Shown piece by piece: positions 1-11,528 of a stretch of 55,899 nt of DNA. The stretch is from assembly GCF_002197985.1 (NCBI RefSeq), contig NZ_NBYK01000013.1:41178-97076 (forward strand), read 5' to 3'. Every line of letters begins with the position of its first letter. The stretch's first letter is position 1. Source of the stretch: Halopseudomonas aestusnigri. GTDB lineage: Bacteria > Pseudomonadota > Gammaproteobacteria > Pseudomonadales > Pseudomonadaceae. Position numbers and translations under genes: made by a program. The notes under the pieces were generated by a model. It had not been told where the DNA came from. It saw only the letters and a list, made by a program, of their open reading frames with translations, and made no database searches.

Positions 1-1219
1 CTGGCGTCGGAGCTGGAGCTGGAGCTGGAGCTGGAGCTGGAGCTGGAGCTGGAGCTGGAGCTGGAGCTGGAGCTGGAGCTGGAGCTGGAGCTGGAACAGG
101 CTGTGTCGAGGAATCGGATTGCGCAACCTCCAATTCGGGCGCACGAACCGGGACAGACTCATCGCCCTCTACCAGCACCGGCGCATCAACGAGGCCAGCG
201 GTTGACGGCGGCATTTGATTGCCACCGTCGTTCTGAGCAGAAGCCGAGGCCGGTACCGGCGGCGCAATCGGCTCAGGTGCCTCAATTTGCGCCTCAATGA
301 CCGGCTCCGGCAACTGCAGCACCGTGCGCTCCGGCTCAACCGGTGTCCGGTCACCCATATACCAGGCCACGGCAACACCCAGTCCAATCAGGCCAAGCGC
401 CGCCAGCGCCTTGAACGGTATACCGCCCGAGCTGGAAGTGCGCGCTGCCAGCGGCTCCTGCTGCATCGCCCGAAGCATAACCTGACGTCCTGCCAGATTG
501 ATTCCGCCGGGCCAGCCACCGCTGAGGCGGTGAATCTCCTCAATCTGCTCGTCGCTGAGCAGCTCGATTCCCTGACCGGCGCCTTCCAGGCGCTGGGCGA
601 GATAGTCGCGGGTTTCGTTAACATCCAGCGCGGCCAGACTGACAACATGAACATTGCCGACCTCGTCACCCGCAGAGGCAGAGGCAAAACGCTCCACCGA
701 TTCGCTATCGGCAAACAGGAATACCCGCGGCGCAAAGCTGCCGGCTTCAGCGATTTCACACAACATGCTGATGGCCGATGACTCAAGCAGCTCGGCATCA
801 TCAATGACCAGATAAAGCTGAATGCCTACCAGCTCGCTTTGTTGCGCCTTCTGCAGCAGACTGGCCACATCGCGCTGCTCGGTATTGAGCGCCTGACAAA
901 GCTGTGCCAGCAAGGCCGCCTCAGACGCGTGCTCACGCGCAGACAGCACAACACACTGAACGGTATCCTTGTTACTGCTGGCAACCAGCGCCTGGCGCAA
1001 CAACGTCTTGCCGGCACCCTGCGGTCCCGCTACCACCAGTACCTTGTGGCCATAACGAGCAAGATGGTGCAACTCGGCGAGGACCGGCTTTCTTTTCGGC
1101 GTAAAGAACTTGAAGCCTGGAGCCCGCGCGGCAAAGGGATCGTGACTTAGCTGGTAATGCTCCAGCAACTCGTCCGGCTGGCTCACCGCACTGAAAACTT
1201 CATCAAAACCGTTACTCAT
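1..1219 (-). CDS. damX: DamX-like AAA ATPase with SPOR-type architecture, C-terminus beyond window edge
   Basis: The first 406 codons are visible and the frame runs off the left edge without a stop. The N-terminal half is an ExeA-type AAA domain with Walker A GPQGAGKT near residue 65 and a Walker B-like segment [10 protein letters not shown] near residue 140. One membrane segment lies near residues 255-277 ([20 protein letters not shown]), followed by an acidic, proline-rich linker that ends in an Ala-Pro repeat. A C-terminal SPOR peptidoglycan-binding domain is expected outside the window; this is inferred from the family, not seen. DamX proteins act at the cell-division septum. The ATG overlaps the aroB stop as ATGA, so it is probably co-transcribed with aroB, as in Pseudomonas. 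Confidence 0.85.
   Translation of the reverse strand, partial: MSNGFDEVFSAVSQPDELLEHYQLSHDPFAARAPGFKFFTPKRKPVLAELHHLARYGHKVLVVAGPQGAGKTLLRQALVASSNKDTVQCVVLSAREHASEAALLAQLCQALNTEQRDVASLLQKAQQSELVGIQLYLVIDDAELLESSAISMLCEIAEAGSFAPRVFLFADSESVERFASASAGDEVGNVHVVSLAALDVNETRDYLAQRLEGAGQGIELLSDEQIEEIHRLSGGWPGGINLAGRQVMLRAMQQEPLAARTSSSGGIPFKALAALGLIGLGVAVAWYMGDRTPVEPERTVLQLPEPVIEAQIEAPEPIAPPVPASASAQNDGGNQMPPSTAGLVDAPVLVEGDESVPVRAPELEVAQSDSSTQPVPAPAPAPAPAPAPAPAPAPAPAPAPAPAPTP
9..92. repeat. 14 tandem copies of the hexamer GGAGCT
   Basis: The hexamer GGAGCT is repeated 14 times without interruption inside the damX-like gene. On the minus strand it encodes alternating alanine and proline, a rigid periplasmic spacer between the membrane segment and the expected SPOR domain. 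Perfect hexamer arrays change copy number by slippage without shifting the frame, so the length may vary between strains. Confidence 0.95.
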
Positions 1220-2295
1220 TGTTCACTGTCCTGCAGGCATTCACGAAGCGCCAAGACGTCATAATCGGCCGTCACTTCAGCGCCGCCAATCCGGCGCAGC
1301 AGCACCAGACGCAGTTGACCGTCGAGCACCTTTTTATCCACTGCCATCAGACGCTCAAAGTCGGACGCCCGCATACCGACAGGCGCACAAACCGGCAATC
1401 CAGCCGCAGCGATGACGGATTCGCCCCGTTTTCGGTCAACAGCGGAGATCCAGCCAAGCCGCTCCGACAGGTCAAGCGCCATGACCATACCGGCGCCCAC
1501 GGCCTCTCCGTGCAACCAGCTGCCGTAGCCCTGGTGCGCCTCAATGGCGTGACCGAAGGTGTGCCCCAGATTAAGAATCGCGCGCACACCGCCTTCGCGC
1601 TCATCAGCAGCAACAACTTCGGCCTTGATAGCACAGGAGCGCATGATCGCCTCGGTCACCAGCGTGGTATCGAGTTGACGCAAGCCGACCATATTCCGTT
1701 CCAGCCAGCCAAGAAAAGCTTCATCCCTGATCAGGCCGTACTTGATTATCTCCGCCAGCCCGGCGCTGACCTCACGACCCGGCAGGGTCTTGAGGCTGTC
1801 AGTGTCGATAATCACCGCCTTGGGCTGATAGAAGGCGCCGATCATATTCTTGCCTGCCGGATGATTGATGCCGGTCTTGCCGCCCACAGAAGAGTCAACC
1901 TGCGACAACAGGGTGGTCGGCACCTGAATGAAATCGACACCGCGCTGGTAGGCAGACGCTGCGAAGCCCGTCATGTCACCAATTACACCACCACCAAGGG
2001 CAATGAGCGTTGTTCGGCGATCATGGCGTTCCGCCAGCAGGGCATCGAAAATCTGCTGCAGTGTTGCCCAGTTCTTGTAGGCCTCACCCGTCGGCAAGAC
2101 CACCGAGGTTACCTTGTAGTCACTGAGCACCTGCTGCAGAGACTCAAGATATAGCGGCGCGACGGTATCATCGGTGACGATGCACACCTGCCGACCGCCG
2201 ATATGACGAGCGAACACCTCAGCCTGGGCCATCAGACCCGAGCCGATATAAATTGGATAACTGCGATCACCTAGATCGACATTCAGAACCTGCAT
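1216..2295 (-). CDS. aroB: 3-dehydroquinate synthase
   Basis: Second step of the shikimate pathway: DAHP to 3-dehydroquinate, NAD- and metal-dependent, cytosolic. The 359-residue product has the family signatures [18 protein letters not shown], the [19 protein letters not shown] segment and the metal-ligand region [15 protein letters not shown] place the start at ATG 2295 ([10 protein letters not shown]), which matches the usual Pseudomonas N-terminus and has GGGGAG seven bases upstream. The frame stays open to an ATG at 2310. The gene lies between aroK and damX and overlaps damX by four bases, the standard Pseudomonas arrangement. Confidence 0.95.
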   Translation of the reverse strand: MQVLNVDLGDRSYPIYIGSGLMAQAEVFARHIGGRQVCIVTDDTVAPLYLESLQQVLSDYKVTSVVLPTGEAYKNWATLQQIFDALLAERHDRRTTLIALGGGVIGDMTGFAASAYQRGVDFIQVPTTLLSQVDSSVGGKTGINHPAGKNMIGAFYQPKAVIIDTDSLKTLPGREVSAGLAEIIKYGLIRDEAFLGWLERNMVGLRQLDTTLVTEAIMRSCAIKAEVVAADEREGGVRAILNLGHTFGHAIEAHQGYGSWLHGEAVGAGMVMALDLSERLGWISAVDRKRGESVIAAAGLPVCAPVGMRASDFERLMAVDKKVLDGQLRLVLLRRIGGAEVTADYDVLALRECLQDSEQ

Positions 2296-2382
2296 CAAAG
2301 CACTCCCCATTCAGCTGGCACAGGATACAACAGTCGCGGGAAGCTGCGATACGGGAGGGAGGAGAAGCAAAAGCTGTAAAAC

Positions 2383-2892
2383 TCAGGCTTCCTGCAGCTT
2401 GGCCAGAATGGCGTTAACAACCACCTTGGGGCCGCGTTGATCCGTTTCGATGATCAGGTCGGCAATTTCCCGATAGAGCGGATCTCGCTTGGCCATCAGG
2501 TCACGCAGCACAGCCTCGGGATCGGCGGTTTGCAGCAGAGGGCGCTGACGATCCTTGGCCGTACGTTGCAGCTGCTGCTCGACACTGGTGCGCAGGTATA
2601 CAACCAGACCGCCAGATTTAAGCGCAGCACGATTGGCCGGGCGCATGACAACGCCACCACCTGTTGCCAGCACGATTCCGTCCTCGTGGACCAGCTCGGC
2701 AATCATCGCCTCTTCACGCTGGCGAAACCCCTCTTCGCCCTCAACATCGAAGATCCAGGGGATGTCTGCACCAGTGCGCACCTCAATTTCTCGATCGGAG
2801 TCCTTGAAGGGGTATTTAAGCTCTTTGGCAAGCAAACGCCCGATGGTGCTTTTTCCAGCACCCATCGGGCCTATCAGAAAGACGTTACGCAA
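2383..2892 (-). CDS. aroK: Shikimate kinase
   Basis: Phosphorylates shikimate at the 3-hydroxyl using ATP. The 169-residue length is normal for the family. Walker [10 protein letters not shown] is at residues 8-16, the shikimate-binding DSDREIE segment near residue 32, the GGG motif in ATGGGVVMR near residue 78, and the lid arginines in the KDRQRPLL region near residue 115. It starts five bases after the pilQ stop, so it is translated from the pil transcript, and aroB follows. The coupling of shikimate genes to pilMNOPQ is conserved in Pseudomonas. Confidence 0.96.
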   Translation of the reverse strand: MRNVFLIGPMGAGKSTIGRLLAKELKYPFKDSDREIEVRTGADIPWIFDVEGEEGFRQREEAMIAELVHEDGIVLATGGGVVMRPANRAALKSGGLVVYLRTSVEQQLQRTAKDRQRPLLQTADPEAVLRDLMAKRDPLYREIADLIIETDQRGPKVVVNAILAKLQEA

Positions 2893-2897
2893 GAAGA

Positions 2898-5075
2898 TTA
2901 CCTGGCCAGCGTGATAGCACCGTTATTGATAATCCGCGGCGTCAGGAAAATCAGCAGCTCGGTCTTGCTTTCTGCAGTTACGTCACGACGGAACATCCGG
3001 CCGAGCAACGGCAGATCACCAAGGAAAGGTACCTTTTCCTGAGCACTGGAGGTCTCGCTCTGGAATACGCCACCGATCACGATAGTTTCACCGTCGGCAA
3101 CCAGGATATTGGCATTGACCTCATTCTTTCGAATGGTCGGCACCCCGTTCACCTGGTTGGAGAAGTCCGGCTCATCCTTGGTCACGATAACTTCCATGAT
3201 CACCTGGTTGTCCGGAGTGATCTGGGGGGTCACTTCCAGCGACAGCACTGCATCGGCAAAGGACGTCGTGGTGGCACCGCTGGAGCTGGCTTCCTGATAC
3301 GGAATTTCCGAACCTTTCAGGATCTTTGCCGTTTCCTTGTCGGAGGTCACCACCTTCGGCTGAGAAATCACCTCGCCGTTACCGGTACTCTCCATAGCGG
3401 ACAGTTGCAGATCCAGAATAGTGTTGTCGGTAATAAAGCCGATGCCGATCCCCGAGGTGGAGCCCACTACGCCCATATCGACGAACGGCGAGTTTGCCGG
3501 GCGCTCCGGTACACCGTAATAGCCACCAGAGGTAGTATCCGGCGGCAGAAAGTCCGGCGCGTCAACGATTTCGGTCTGACCATCCTTACCGAATGCGGAG
3601 AAGTTGCCACCCAGATTGAACGCGCCACCCCAGCGAACACCCAGGGCCTTGTCGAAACCAACGTTGGCTTCAACAATCCGGGCTTCAATCATGACCTGAC
3701 GAACCGGAATGTCCAACTGGGTCACAATGCGGCGCAGCTCGTCCAGCTTTTGCTGGGTTTCCAGCGCGATAATGCTGTTGGTACGCTCATCAACCGTCAG
3801 CGAACCCCGTTGGGAGTCGGCATCAGCCGCCGTTACTGAGGCAAACAGCTTGGCAATATCCGCCGCCTTGGCGTAATTGACCTGGATCAGCTCCCGACGC
3901 AGCGGTGCCAGCTCGGCAATCTGCTTCTGCGCCTCCAGCTCCTGGCGCTCGCGGGCAGCAATCTCGTCTGCCGGCGCTACCAGCAACACATTACCCACCT
4001 GACGCTTATCCAGACCTTTGGTCTTGAGCACCAGATCCAGTGCCTGGTCCCATGGCACGTTCTGCAGGCGCAGCGTGATGCTGCCCTGAACGGTATCACT
4101 GGCTACCAGATTCAGGTCGGTGAAGTCGGCAATCAACTGCAGCACCGAGCGCACTTCGATATCCTGGAAGTTCAGTGACAGCTTCTCACCGGTATAGGTG
4201 AACGCATCAGCACGACGCTGCTCAACCTCAGCGCGGGTCAGCGGCTTGAAACTGACGGTCAGGCGATTATCAGCCTGATATACCAGATGCTCGTAATAGC
4301 CGGTCGGCTCAATCACGATAGACGCATTGTCGCCGCTGCCACTGGCATTGACGAAATTCACCGGCGTGGCGAAGTCCTTGACGTCCAGCTGAACACGCAG
4401 CTCGTCAGGCAGACGGGTATTGGGGAAGTTGAGCTTGACGCGACCGCCCTGCTCCTCCACGTCGACCCGGATAGTGGGATCACTCAAATCGATAACGACA
4501 TTACCGGAGCCGTCACTGCCACGCTGGAAGTCCAGGCTGGTGATCGCGCGACCACTGACGACCGGACTGGACACTGCCGGCTCGTTGTCCGTGCGCCAAT
4601 TACTGTTGGTGGCCACCGGAGTGGCGGCAGTCGTGGTGACCGGCGCTGCCACTGCCGTTTCCGTTGCACCAACCATGACGTACAGGTCATTGCCTTCAGC
4701 GCGGGTGGTATAGGGCGCCAAGCTGGCCAAATTGATGATCAGGCGGGTGCGGTCACCGGCCTCAACGACGGTCACGCTTCGGGCATTACCCAGGCCTAGC
4801 TCGCGACTGCGCTCACCAAGCTTGTTCTTCACGCCTGGCAGGTCCAGCGCGATCCGCGCCGGCTGGTCGATGGTGTAACCCTTCGGCGAGCCGGTGACAG
4901 GCTCGTCGAAGCTCAGCTTGAGCTCTACCCGATCACCAGGCAGAGAAGCGACATCCATACGTTGCAGATCAGCCGCAAGGGCTAACGGACTCAGCAGTGA
5001 CATTACTGCTGCGAGCGGAAAAATTCTGGTCAGAGACATTTGCTTGCGTTCCACGCGTGACTGTTTGCAGTTCAT
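2898..5075 (-). CDS. pilQ: Type IV pilus outer-membrane secretin PilQ
   Basis: Forms the outer-membrane channel through which the type IV pilus leaves the cell. The 725-residue precursor has a signal peptide ending in LALAAD, then two AMIN peptidoglycan-binding domains (about 40-280), a secretin/TonB N-terminal domain (starting [20 protein letters not shown]), N-domains and the C-terminal secretin core (about 465-720, with [15 protein letters not shown] near the end). The first ATG has GGGAG upstream; a second ATG 12 codons in (MSLTRIFPL) is an alternative. It is the last pil gene of the cluster, 20 bases after pilP. Confidence 0.96.
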   Translation of the reverse strand: MNCKQSRVERKQMSLTRIFPLAAVMSLLSPLALAADLQRMDVASLPGDRVELKLSFDEPVTGSPKGYTIDQPARIALDLPGVKNKLGERSRELGLGNARSVTVVEAGDRTRLIINLASLAPYTTRAEGNDLYVMVGATETAVAAPVTTTAATPVATNSNWRTDNEPAVSSPVVSGRAITSLDFQRGSDGSGNVVIDLSDPTIRVDVEEQGGRVKLNFPNTRLPDELRVQLDVKDFATPVNFVNASGSGDNASIVIEPTGYYEHLVYQADNRLTVSFKPLTRAEVEQRRADAFTYTGEKLSLNFQDIEVRSVLQLIADFTDLNLVASDTVQGSITLRLQNVPWDQALDLVLKTKGLDKRQVGNVLLVAPADEIAARERQELEAQKQIAELAPLRRELIQVNYAKAADIAKLFASVTAADADSQRGSLTVDERTNSIIALETQQKLDELRRIVTQLDIPVRQVMIEARIVEANVGFDKALGVRWGGAFNLGGNFSAFGKDGQTEIVDAPDFLPPDTTSGGYYGVPERPANSPFVDMGVVGSTSGIGIGFITDNTILDLQLSAMESTGNGEVISQPKVVTSDKETAKILKGSEIPYQEASSSGATTTSFADAVLSLEVTPQITPDNQVIMEVIVTKDEPDFSNQVNGVPTIRKNEVNANILVADGETIVIGGVFQSETSSAQEKVPFLGDLPLLGRMFRRDVTAESKTELLIFLTPRIINNGAITLAR

Positions 5076-5095
5076 GTTTTCTCTCCCTGGTTGTC

Positions 5096-5626
5096 CTACC
5101 CGCGCTCAGCAAGGCTGAGGGTGCGCGGTCGCTCCAACCACCCGCCTTCTCCGTCCGGCACGATTTCAACTACATCAACGCGATTTTCTTCGATCCCGGT
5201 GACACGTCCATGATTACGTCCGAGGTAATCGCCAATTCTGACCCGGTGCACACTGCCGGCACCCGAGATAAGCGCCTGCATTCCCTCGGCGTTACTGATG
5301 GTACCGACCATTTGGAAACTCTCGATGTTGAACCCTTCAAGGAACTGCTTGACGCGGTTTTCGTCAGGCTTAATGTCCTGGGACCCTTTTTGACGCTGCG
5401 ACAGATCAATCTTGATCGGCGGCTGGAAGGGGCTGCGCAGGGACGCCGCGCTGTAGGTGAAGGCCTCATAGGGTTCAAAGCGTGGCAACGCCTCGATCTT
5501 GCCCGCAGGACGCGCGCGCACATCGTCCATGAATTGCTGCAGATCGGAAAAATCGTTACTGCCACAGCCACTGAGCGAAAACGCCGCCAGCAGCGTCAAT
5601 CCGGTCATTCGCCAGGTCAAGTTCAT
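5096..5626 (-). CDS. pilP: Type IV pilus lipoprotein PilP
   Basis: Inner-membrane lipoprotein that links the PilMNO platform to the PilQ secretin across the periplasm. The 176-residue precursor has a lipobox LSGC near residues 18-21 after a short hydrophobic signal, a linker, and a C-terminal beta-rich PilP domain (about 85-170, including IGDYLGRNHGRVTGI) that contacts PilQ. The ATG overlaps the pilO stop by four bases, so the two are translationally coupled. Confidence 0.95.
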   Translation of the reverse strand: MNLTWRMTGLTLLAAFSLSGCGSNDFSDLQQFMDDVRARPAGKIEALPRFEPYEAFTYSAASLRSPFQPPIKIDLSQRQKGSQDIKPDENRVKQFLEGFNIESFQMVGTISNAEGMQALISGAGSVHRVRIGDYLGRNHGRVTGIEENRVDVVEIVPDGEGGWLERPRTLSLAERG

Positions 5627-6246
5627 TGCTGACCTCCGGCATCATTGTAGCGGTAGGTTTTCGCAACGATGTTCATCGCCAGCAAATCAGGGTTGTTCCC
5701 GCTGACCGGTTTGATAGTGAAATCACCGAGCGTCACGATACGCGGCAGGCCGGCAACACCGCTGACGAAGGTCGCCAGATCATGGTAGCTGCCACGAACC
5801 ACGATATTGATCGGCAGCTCAACATAGAACTGCTTGGCCTGCTCGGGACGCAGGGTGATCGACTCGAACTCCAGCCCGCTGTTCAGCCCCATCTGGGTAA
5901 TGTCTTCGAGCAAACCGGGGACTTCGCTGTCCTTCGGCAGCTGCTTGAGGAGACCGCTGAAGCGCTCCTCGATTTCGGCCAGTTGCTCCTTATAGGCTTC
6001 AAGGTTCGCGGCGCGGAACGACTTGTCCTCGAACTCCTTGCGCAGAGCCACTTCCTGAGCCTGGACACGCTCCAGCCCTACTCTCAGATCCTTCAGATGG
6101 AACTGGTAGCCCGCCGCCAGCAGCGCGATAAACACCAGCACGCAGACGATGACCTTGAGTGCTCCCGGCCAGGAGCCAATATTATTGAAGTCAAGATCGT
6201 TTAAATCGATCTTCTTCAGACTTTCCATGGATTGAGCGAAACTCAT
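5623..6246 (-). CDS. pilO: Type IV pilus inner-membrane protein PilO
   Basis: Bitopic inner-membrane protein that pairs with PilN to form the periplasmic alignment complex. The 207-residue product has a cytoplasmic N-terminus, one membrane helix near residues 30-50 (ALKVIVCVLVFIALLAAGY), a coiled coil (about 55-105) and a ferredoxin-like periplasmic domain. It overlaps pilN and pilP by four bases at each end (ATGA), typical of a tightly coupled complex made in fixed ratio. Confidence 0.95.
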   Translation of the reverse strand: MSFAQSMESLKKIDLNDLDFNNIGSWPGALKVIVCVLVFIALLAAGYQFHLKDLRVGLERVQAQEVALRKEFEDKSFRAANLEAYKEQLAEIEERFSGLLKQLPKDSEVPGLLEDITQMGLNSGLEFESITLRPEQAKQFYVELPINIVVRGSYHDLATFVSGVAGLPRIVTLGDFTIKPVSGNNPDLLAMNIVAKTYRYNDAGGQQ

Positions 6247-6820
6247 TGCTGCTGCTCTCCCTCAGCGGCACCGGCTCTGGGCTCGGTTTGTTTTACGGTC
6301 AACTCAAACACGTTGGCCTGATCCAGAGCACCCGAGGTAACTGCCTTGACGGCAGTCAGGTTCGGAGCGGTCAGCCAATCAGACGCATCCAGCTGACGCA
6401 TCAGATTGGACACACGGCTGTTGGACTCTGCCCCACCCTTGATGGAAATCGCACTGCCCTTCATACCGACGTCCGTAAAGTAGACTCCGTCGGGCAACGT
6501 GCGCGCCAACTCATCAAAGACACGAACAATGATGGGCCGCTTGCCCTGCAGATCCTGGATAATCTTCATCCGATCCAGCAACTGGGCGCGCCGCGCCTGC
6601 AATTGTTCGATTTCCTTGATACGCCGCTCAAGCTGGGCAATTTCGGTCTTGATAAAGGCATTGCGTGCGTTCTGATTCTCGATCTGCCCATTGACGTAGC
6701 GGTCAGCCAAAAACACCAGTGCCCCTGCAAACAGGACAACCAGTGCCAGAATGGTCAGAAATTCCTTTTTTCGCTCTTCCCTCAGCTGCTCGCGCCAAGG
6801 CAACAGGTTAATGCGAGCCA

Positions 6821-6821
<1 letters not shown>
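6243..6821 (-). CDS. pilN: Type IV pilus inner-membrane protein PilN
   Basis: Partner of PilM and PilO. The conserved N-terminal PilM-binding motif INLLPWR is at residues 4-10. A membrane helix follows near residues 23-44, then a coiled coil with many charged residues (about 45-95) and a periplasmic ferredoxin-like domain. Length 192. The ATG shares one base with the pilM stop (TGATG), and the 3' end overlaps pilO. Confidence 0.95.
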
Positions 6822-7912
<1,091 letters not shown>

Positions 7913-7937
7913 TTACGGACGGTTTATGTTTTCCTAC

Positions 7938-7966
7938 ATTAAATAACAGGACTTGTACAAGCGCAA
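7938..7966 (-). promoter_or_regulatory. Candidate sigma-70 promoter for pilMNOPQ
   Basis: On the minus strand TTGCGC (7966-7961) and TTTAAT (7943-7938) are separated by 17 bases, upstream of pilM. The -10 matches five of six consensus bases and the -35 three of six. A 10-bp palindrome CTTGTACAAG at 7952-7961 lies in the spacer. Weak but well-placed evidence. Confidence 0.4.
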
Positions 7967-7991
7967 ATGGCTAAAACAAAAAAAATACGCT

Positions 7992-7997
7992 TATAAT
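7992..7997 (+). promoter_or_regulatory. Candidate -10 element for mrcA
   Basis: A perfect TATAAT lies 72 bases before the mrcA ATG in the AT-rich divergent region. The best -35 is only TGGCTA at 7968-7973 with an 18-base spacer, so the promoter call rests mainly on the -10 and position. Confidence 0.45.
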
Positions 7998-8069
7998 GCA
8001 GACTGTTATCCCGTTCTCGTTTAGCAATCCTGCTAACGTTCTAATTAATCAGGGAATTCCGCATCCCTT

Positions 8070-10469
8070 ATGCGATTGCTGAAGTTTCTATTCTGGTCAG
8101 TTCTGGCGCTGGCATGCGCTCCAGCCATGGTGCTCAGCGGCGTCGCGCTCTATCTGAGCCCCTCGCTGCCTGACGTCGAAACCCTTCGAGACGTCGAACT
8201 GCAGACTCCGTTGCGGATATATAGCACAGATAATCGACTGATTGCAGAGTTCGGCGAAATGCGTCGTTTCCCGATCAGTTACGAGCAGATTCCACCGGCT
8301 TTCGTCCACGCCCTGCTTGCTGCAGAAGATGACAATTTCCTGAATCACCATGGCGTCGACCCAATGGGCCTGCTGCGTGCTGCCGCAGAGCTTGTGCAGA
8401 CCGGTCACATCCAGACCGGCGGCAGCACAATCACCATGCAGGTCGCCAAGAATTACTTCCTGTCGAGCAAGCGCGTGTTCTCGCGCAAGCTGAACGAAAT
8501 CCTGCTGGCTCTGCAAATCGAGCGCAATCTCAGCAAGCAGGAAATTTTCGAGTTATATGTGAACAAGATCTACCTTGGCAACCGCGCCTACGGGATCGAA
8601 GCCGCCGCGCAGGTGTATTACGGCAAGTCTATTAATGAATTACCCCTGGCCGATCTCGCAATGATCGCCGGCCTGCCCAAGGCGCCTTCGCGCTACAACC
8701 CGATTGCCAACCCGGAACGCACCAAGGTACGCCGAGACTGGATTCTCGACCGCATGCTGACGCTTGGCTACATCGATGAAGCAAGTTACCGAGAAGCCGT
8801 TGCGACGCCAATTACCGCACGCAATCACGGCGCCAACCCTGAAATGGAAGCACCCTATATTGCCGAGATGGCCCGCCTTGAGATGGTCGAGCGCTACGGA
8901 AACGAGGCTTACACCCAAGGCTTCAACGTCTACACCACCGTCGACAGTCGACTGCAGGAAATGGCCAACGGCGCCCTGCGCGATGGCCTGCAGGAGTATG
9001 ACCGCCGCCACGGTTACCGTGGCCCCGAGTCGCGCAACCCCGAGATCACGTTGGAGCAGGGCCTGGCCATGCTCGAAGGCTACCGCAGCATGGGCGGACT
9101 GGAGCCGGCGCTGGTTTCGGCAGTGAACGGCGACAATGTCGAGATTCGCCTGCGCCGCAAGCAGGCGGGGATCATCACCTGGGAGAACATGAACTGGGCA
9201 CGCCCCTACCTCAGCGCCAACAGCATGGGGCCGCGTCCGGGCAAACCCGCTGACGTGCTCAAACCGGGTGACATCATCCGGGTCAGCCGCCTCGAAGGGG
9301 ACCAGTTCCGTCTGGCGCAAATCCCGCAGGCGCAGAGCGCACTGGTGGTGCTGGGCCCGCAGGACGGCGCAATCAAGGCACTGATCGGCGGTTTCTCGTT
9401 CCTGCAGAGCAACTACAACCGGGTTACCCAGGCACGCCGGCAGCCCGGCTCCAGTTTCAAGCCATTCCTGTACTGCGCGGCACTGGACAACGGCTACAAC
9501 CCGGCCAGCCTGGTCAACGATGCGCCGCTGATTTTTGTTGACGACTACCTGGACTCGATCTGGCGCCCGCAGAACTCGGGCGGGGATTTCCTCGGCCCGA
9601 TCCGCCTGCGCGAAGCGCTGTATCGTTCTCGCAACCTGGTTTCCATTCGCCTGATGCAGGATCTGGGCGTCGACAAGGCACTGACCTATATCGAGCGTTT
9701 CGGCTTCAGCCGTGAAGAGCTGCCTCGCAACCTGTCTGCCTCGCTCGGCACCTCCGAGCTGACGCCGCTGCAGATTGCCCAGGGTTATACCGCATTTGCC
9801 AACGGCGGCTATGCGGTCAAACCCTACCTGGTTGAGCGCATCGAAGACCGTTACGGCAACCTGATCGACTACGCTCGACCGGCGGTAACGCCCGAGTTGA
9901 CCGAAGAGCAGACCGCGCGCCTGCAAAGCTATGCAGATCGCCAGGAAGCCGAGGCCGCAGAAGAGCCGGTCGCCGCGGAGCGCATCGTCGATGCGCGCAC
10001 CATCTACCAGCTGAACAGCATGCTTCAGGACGTTGTGCGCCGCGGCACCGCCGTCCGTGCACGAGCACTGCAACGCAATGACCTGGCGGGCAAGACCGGG
10101 ACCACCAACGACCAGAAGGATGCCTGGTTCTCCGGCTACAACCCCGATCTGGTGGCCACCGCTTGGGTCGGATTCGACCAGCCCGCGACGCTGGGGCGCC
10201 GCGAATACGGCGGTACCGCCGCGCTGCCGATCTGGATGCAGTTCATGGGCGCCGCGCTGGAAGGCGTCCCGGACCGGACCATCCCCATGCCGAGCGGGCT
10301 GGTAACGGCACGAATCGATCCCGCCACCGGGCGCAGCGCCCCTCCCGGCAGCAGTGAAGCCTTCCTGGAGATATTCAAGCAGGAAGAGGCGCCGCCGCCC
10401 TACAGCGAGCTTGAAATGGGCGGCTACAGCAACGGCGACGGCAGCGTCTCACCACTCGAGCTGTTCTGA
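8070..10469 (+). CDS. mrcA: Penicillin-binding protein 1A, bifunctional class A PBP
   Basis: Polymerises and cross-links peptidoglycan at the inner membrane. The 799-residue protein has an N-terminal membrane anchor (about 5-28), a GT51 glycosyltransferase domain with catalytic Glu86 in AAEDDNFLNHHG and the GGSTITMQVAKN motif, an OB-like insert (about 320-420) and a transpeptidase domain. Transpeptidase motifs are S461-S-F-K464, SRN near residue 528 and KTG at 675-677. All catalytic residues are present. It is divergent from pilM, as in other Pseudomonas. Its last 46 bases overlap the convergent LysR gene. Confidence 0.96.
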   Translation: MRLLKFLFWSVLALACAPAMVLSGVALYLSPSLPDVETLRDVELQTPLRIYSTDNRLIAEFGEMRRFPISYEQIPPAFVHALLAAEDDNFLNHHGVDPMGLLRAAAELVQTGHIQTGGSTITMQVAKNYFLSSKRVFSRKLNEILLALQIERNLSKQEIFELYVNKIYLGNRAYGIEAAAQVYYGKSINELPLADLAMIAGLPKAPSRYNPIANPERTKVRRDWILDRMLTLGYIDEASYREAVATPITARNHGANPEMEAPYIAEMARLEMVERYGNEAYTQGFNVYTTVDSRLQEMANGALRDGLQEYDRRHGYRGPESRNPEITLEQGLAMLEGYRSMGGLEPALVSAVNGDNVEIRLRRKQAGIITWENMNWARPYLSANSMGPRPGKPADVLKPGDIIRVSRLEGDQFRLAQIPQAQSALVVLGPQDGAIKALIGGFSFLQSNYNRVTQARRQPGSSFKPFLYCAALDNGYNPASLVNDAPLIFVDDYLDSIWRPQNSGGDFLGPIRLREALYRSRNLVSIRLMQDLGVDKALTYIERFGFSREELPRNLSASLGTSELTPLQIAQGYTAFANGGYAVKPYLVERIEDRYGNLIDYARPAVTPELTEEQTARLQSYADRQEAEAAEEPVAAERIVDARTIYQLNSMLQDVVRRGTAVRARALQRNDLAGKTGTTNDQKDAWFSGYNPDLVATAWVGFDQPATLGRREYGGTAALPIWMQFMGAALEGVPDRTIPMPSGLVTARIDPATGRSAPPGSSEAFLEIFKQEEAPPPYSELEMGGYSNGDGSVSPLELF

Positions 10470-11374
10470 GCCAACGCATGGACCTGGCGCCGCAACCAGC
10501 GGTTGACCGGGTCATGCTCCATGCCCTTGTGCCAGTAGAGGGTCAGACCAATTTCGGGCAATGGCAGCGGCATGACCAGCAGCCGGTTGCCCAGCGGCCG
10601 GTTAATCAACTCGGCATGACGCCGCGACATGGTCAGCAGTAATGGCGTCTGCGCCACCACCAGACTCGCCGCCTGATAACTCTGGCATTGCTGCACCACA
10701 TTGCGCATCAGCCCCAGATGCCCCAGCGCCAGATCCTCATAGGACAGCCCGCGCCGCCAGGACGCTACCGCGATATGCTCGGCAGCCATATAGCTGTCCG
10801 CTGTCAGTTCACCCGTAAACTGCGGCCCGGCGACCACGCACAGCGGTTCCTTGACCAATTGCATCTGCCGCAGACTGGCATCGGCAGGCCGCGCAATCTG
10901 CACCGCCAGATCGATTCGCCCGGCGGCCAGCTCCAGCTTCAGCTCGGACCAGCGCACACCCACCGTGCGCACTCGGCTGCGCGGTGCGAGTTCACGCAAC
11001 CGGGTCAGCAGCGGCGGAATCAGTACCGGCTCCAGTTGCTCCGGCAGGCTGATAGTGAAGGTACGCGCATCCTCCTGCGGATCAAACTGCTGCAGATAGC
11101 CGAGGCTTTGCTGCAGCCGACTCAGACTGTCGATAATCCCGGGCGCCAGACGCATTGCCGCGGCGGTCGGGGTAACGCCCCTGCCCTCACGCACGAACAG
11201 CGGGTCGGAAAAATGCTCACGCAGCCGTGCCAGCGAGTGGCTGACCGCGGACTGGCTGACATGCAGCACCGCCGCCGCACGGGTCAGGTTGCGCTCGCGG
11301 TAAACCACCTCAAATACCCGAAACAGATTGAGATCAATCCGGGCCAATGATGGGGAATCATTCTTTTCACTCAT
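10424..11374 (-). CDS. LysR-family transcriptional regulator
   Basis: 316 residues with an N-terminal winged helix-turn-helix (about 13-70; NLTRAAAVLHVSQSAVSHSLARLREHFSDPLF) and a C-terminal periplasmic-binding-like effector domain. I start at ATG 11374, which has AGGTG seven bases upstream; the frame extends to a TTG at 11380. It is divergent from the acyl-CoA ligase and carboxylase genes, the usual layout for a LysR activator and its target, so I infer that it controls them, probably through the inverted repeat at 11428. Its 3' end overlaps mrcA on the other strand. The effector is unknown. Confidence 0.9.
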   Translation of the reverse strand: MSEKNDSPSLARIDLNLFRVFEVVYRERNLTRAAAVLHVSQSAVSHSLARLREHFSDPLFVREGRGVTPTAAAMRLAPGIIDSLSRLQQSLGYLQQFDPQEDARTFTISLPEQLEPVLIPPLLTRLRELAPRSRVRTVGVRWSELKLELAAGRIDLAVQIARPADASLRQMQLVKEPLCVVAGPQFTGELTADSYMAAEHIAVASWRRGLSYEDLALGHLGLMRNVVQQCQSYQAASLVVAQTPLLLTMSRRHAELINRPLGNRLLVMPLPLPEIGLTLYWHKGMEHDPVNRWLRRQVHALAQNSSSGETLPSPLL

Positions 11375-11427
11375 CAACAAACACCTGCGCCATGGGCTAT
11401 AGGCCCGAGATTACGCGCCTGCAGCCA

Positions 11428-11450
11428 AACCATGAATGGCAATCATGGTT
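11428..11450. promoter_or_regulatory. Inverted repeat, likely LysR operator
   Basis: Perfect 8-bp arms AACCATGA and TCATGGTT are separated by seven bases, between the divergent LysR gene and the acyl-CoA ligase. Size and position fit a LysR recognition box. Assignment to this regulator is inference. Confidence 0.55.
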
Positions 11451-11528
11451 CTGAATGAATATTGATCGCTTCTTATCCGCCTCGACAGCTCCTAAGCTTG
11501 AGCGATAACAACAGCAAGAGGCACGGAC

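Noticed and set aside
8640..10073. 477-codon minus-strand frame inside mrcA
   Set aside because: Shadow of the PBP1A gene, whose catalytic motifs are all on the plus strand.
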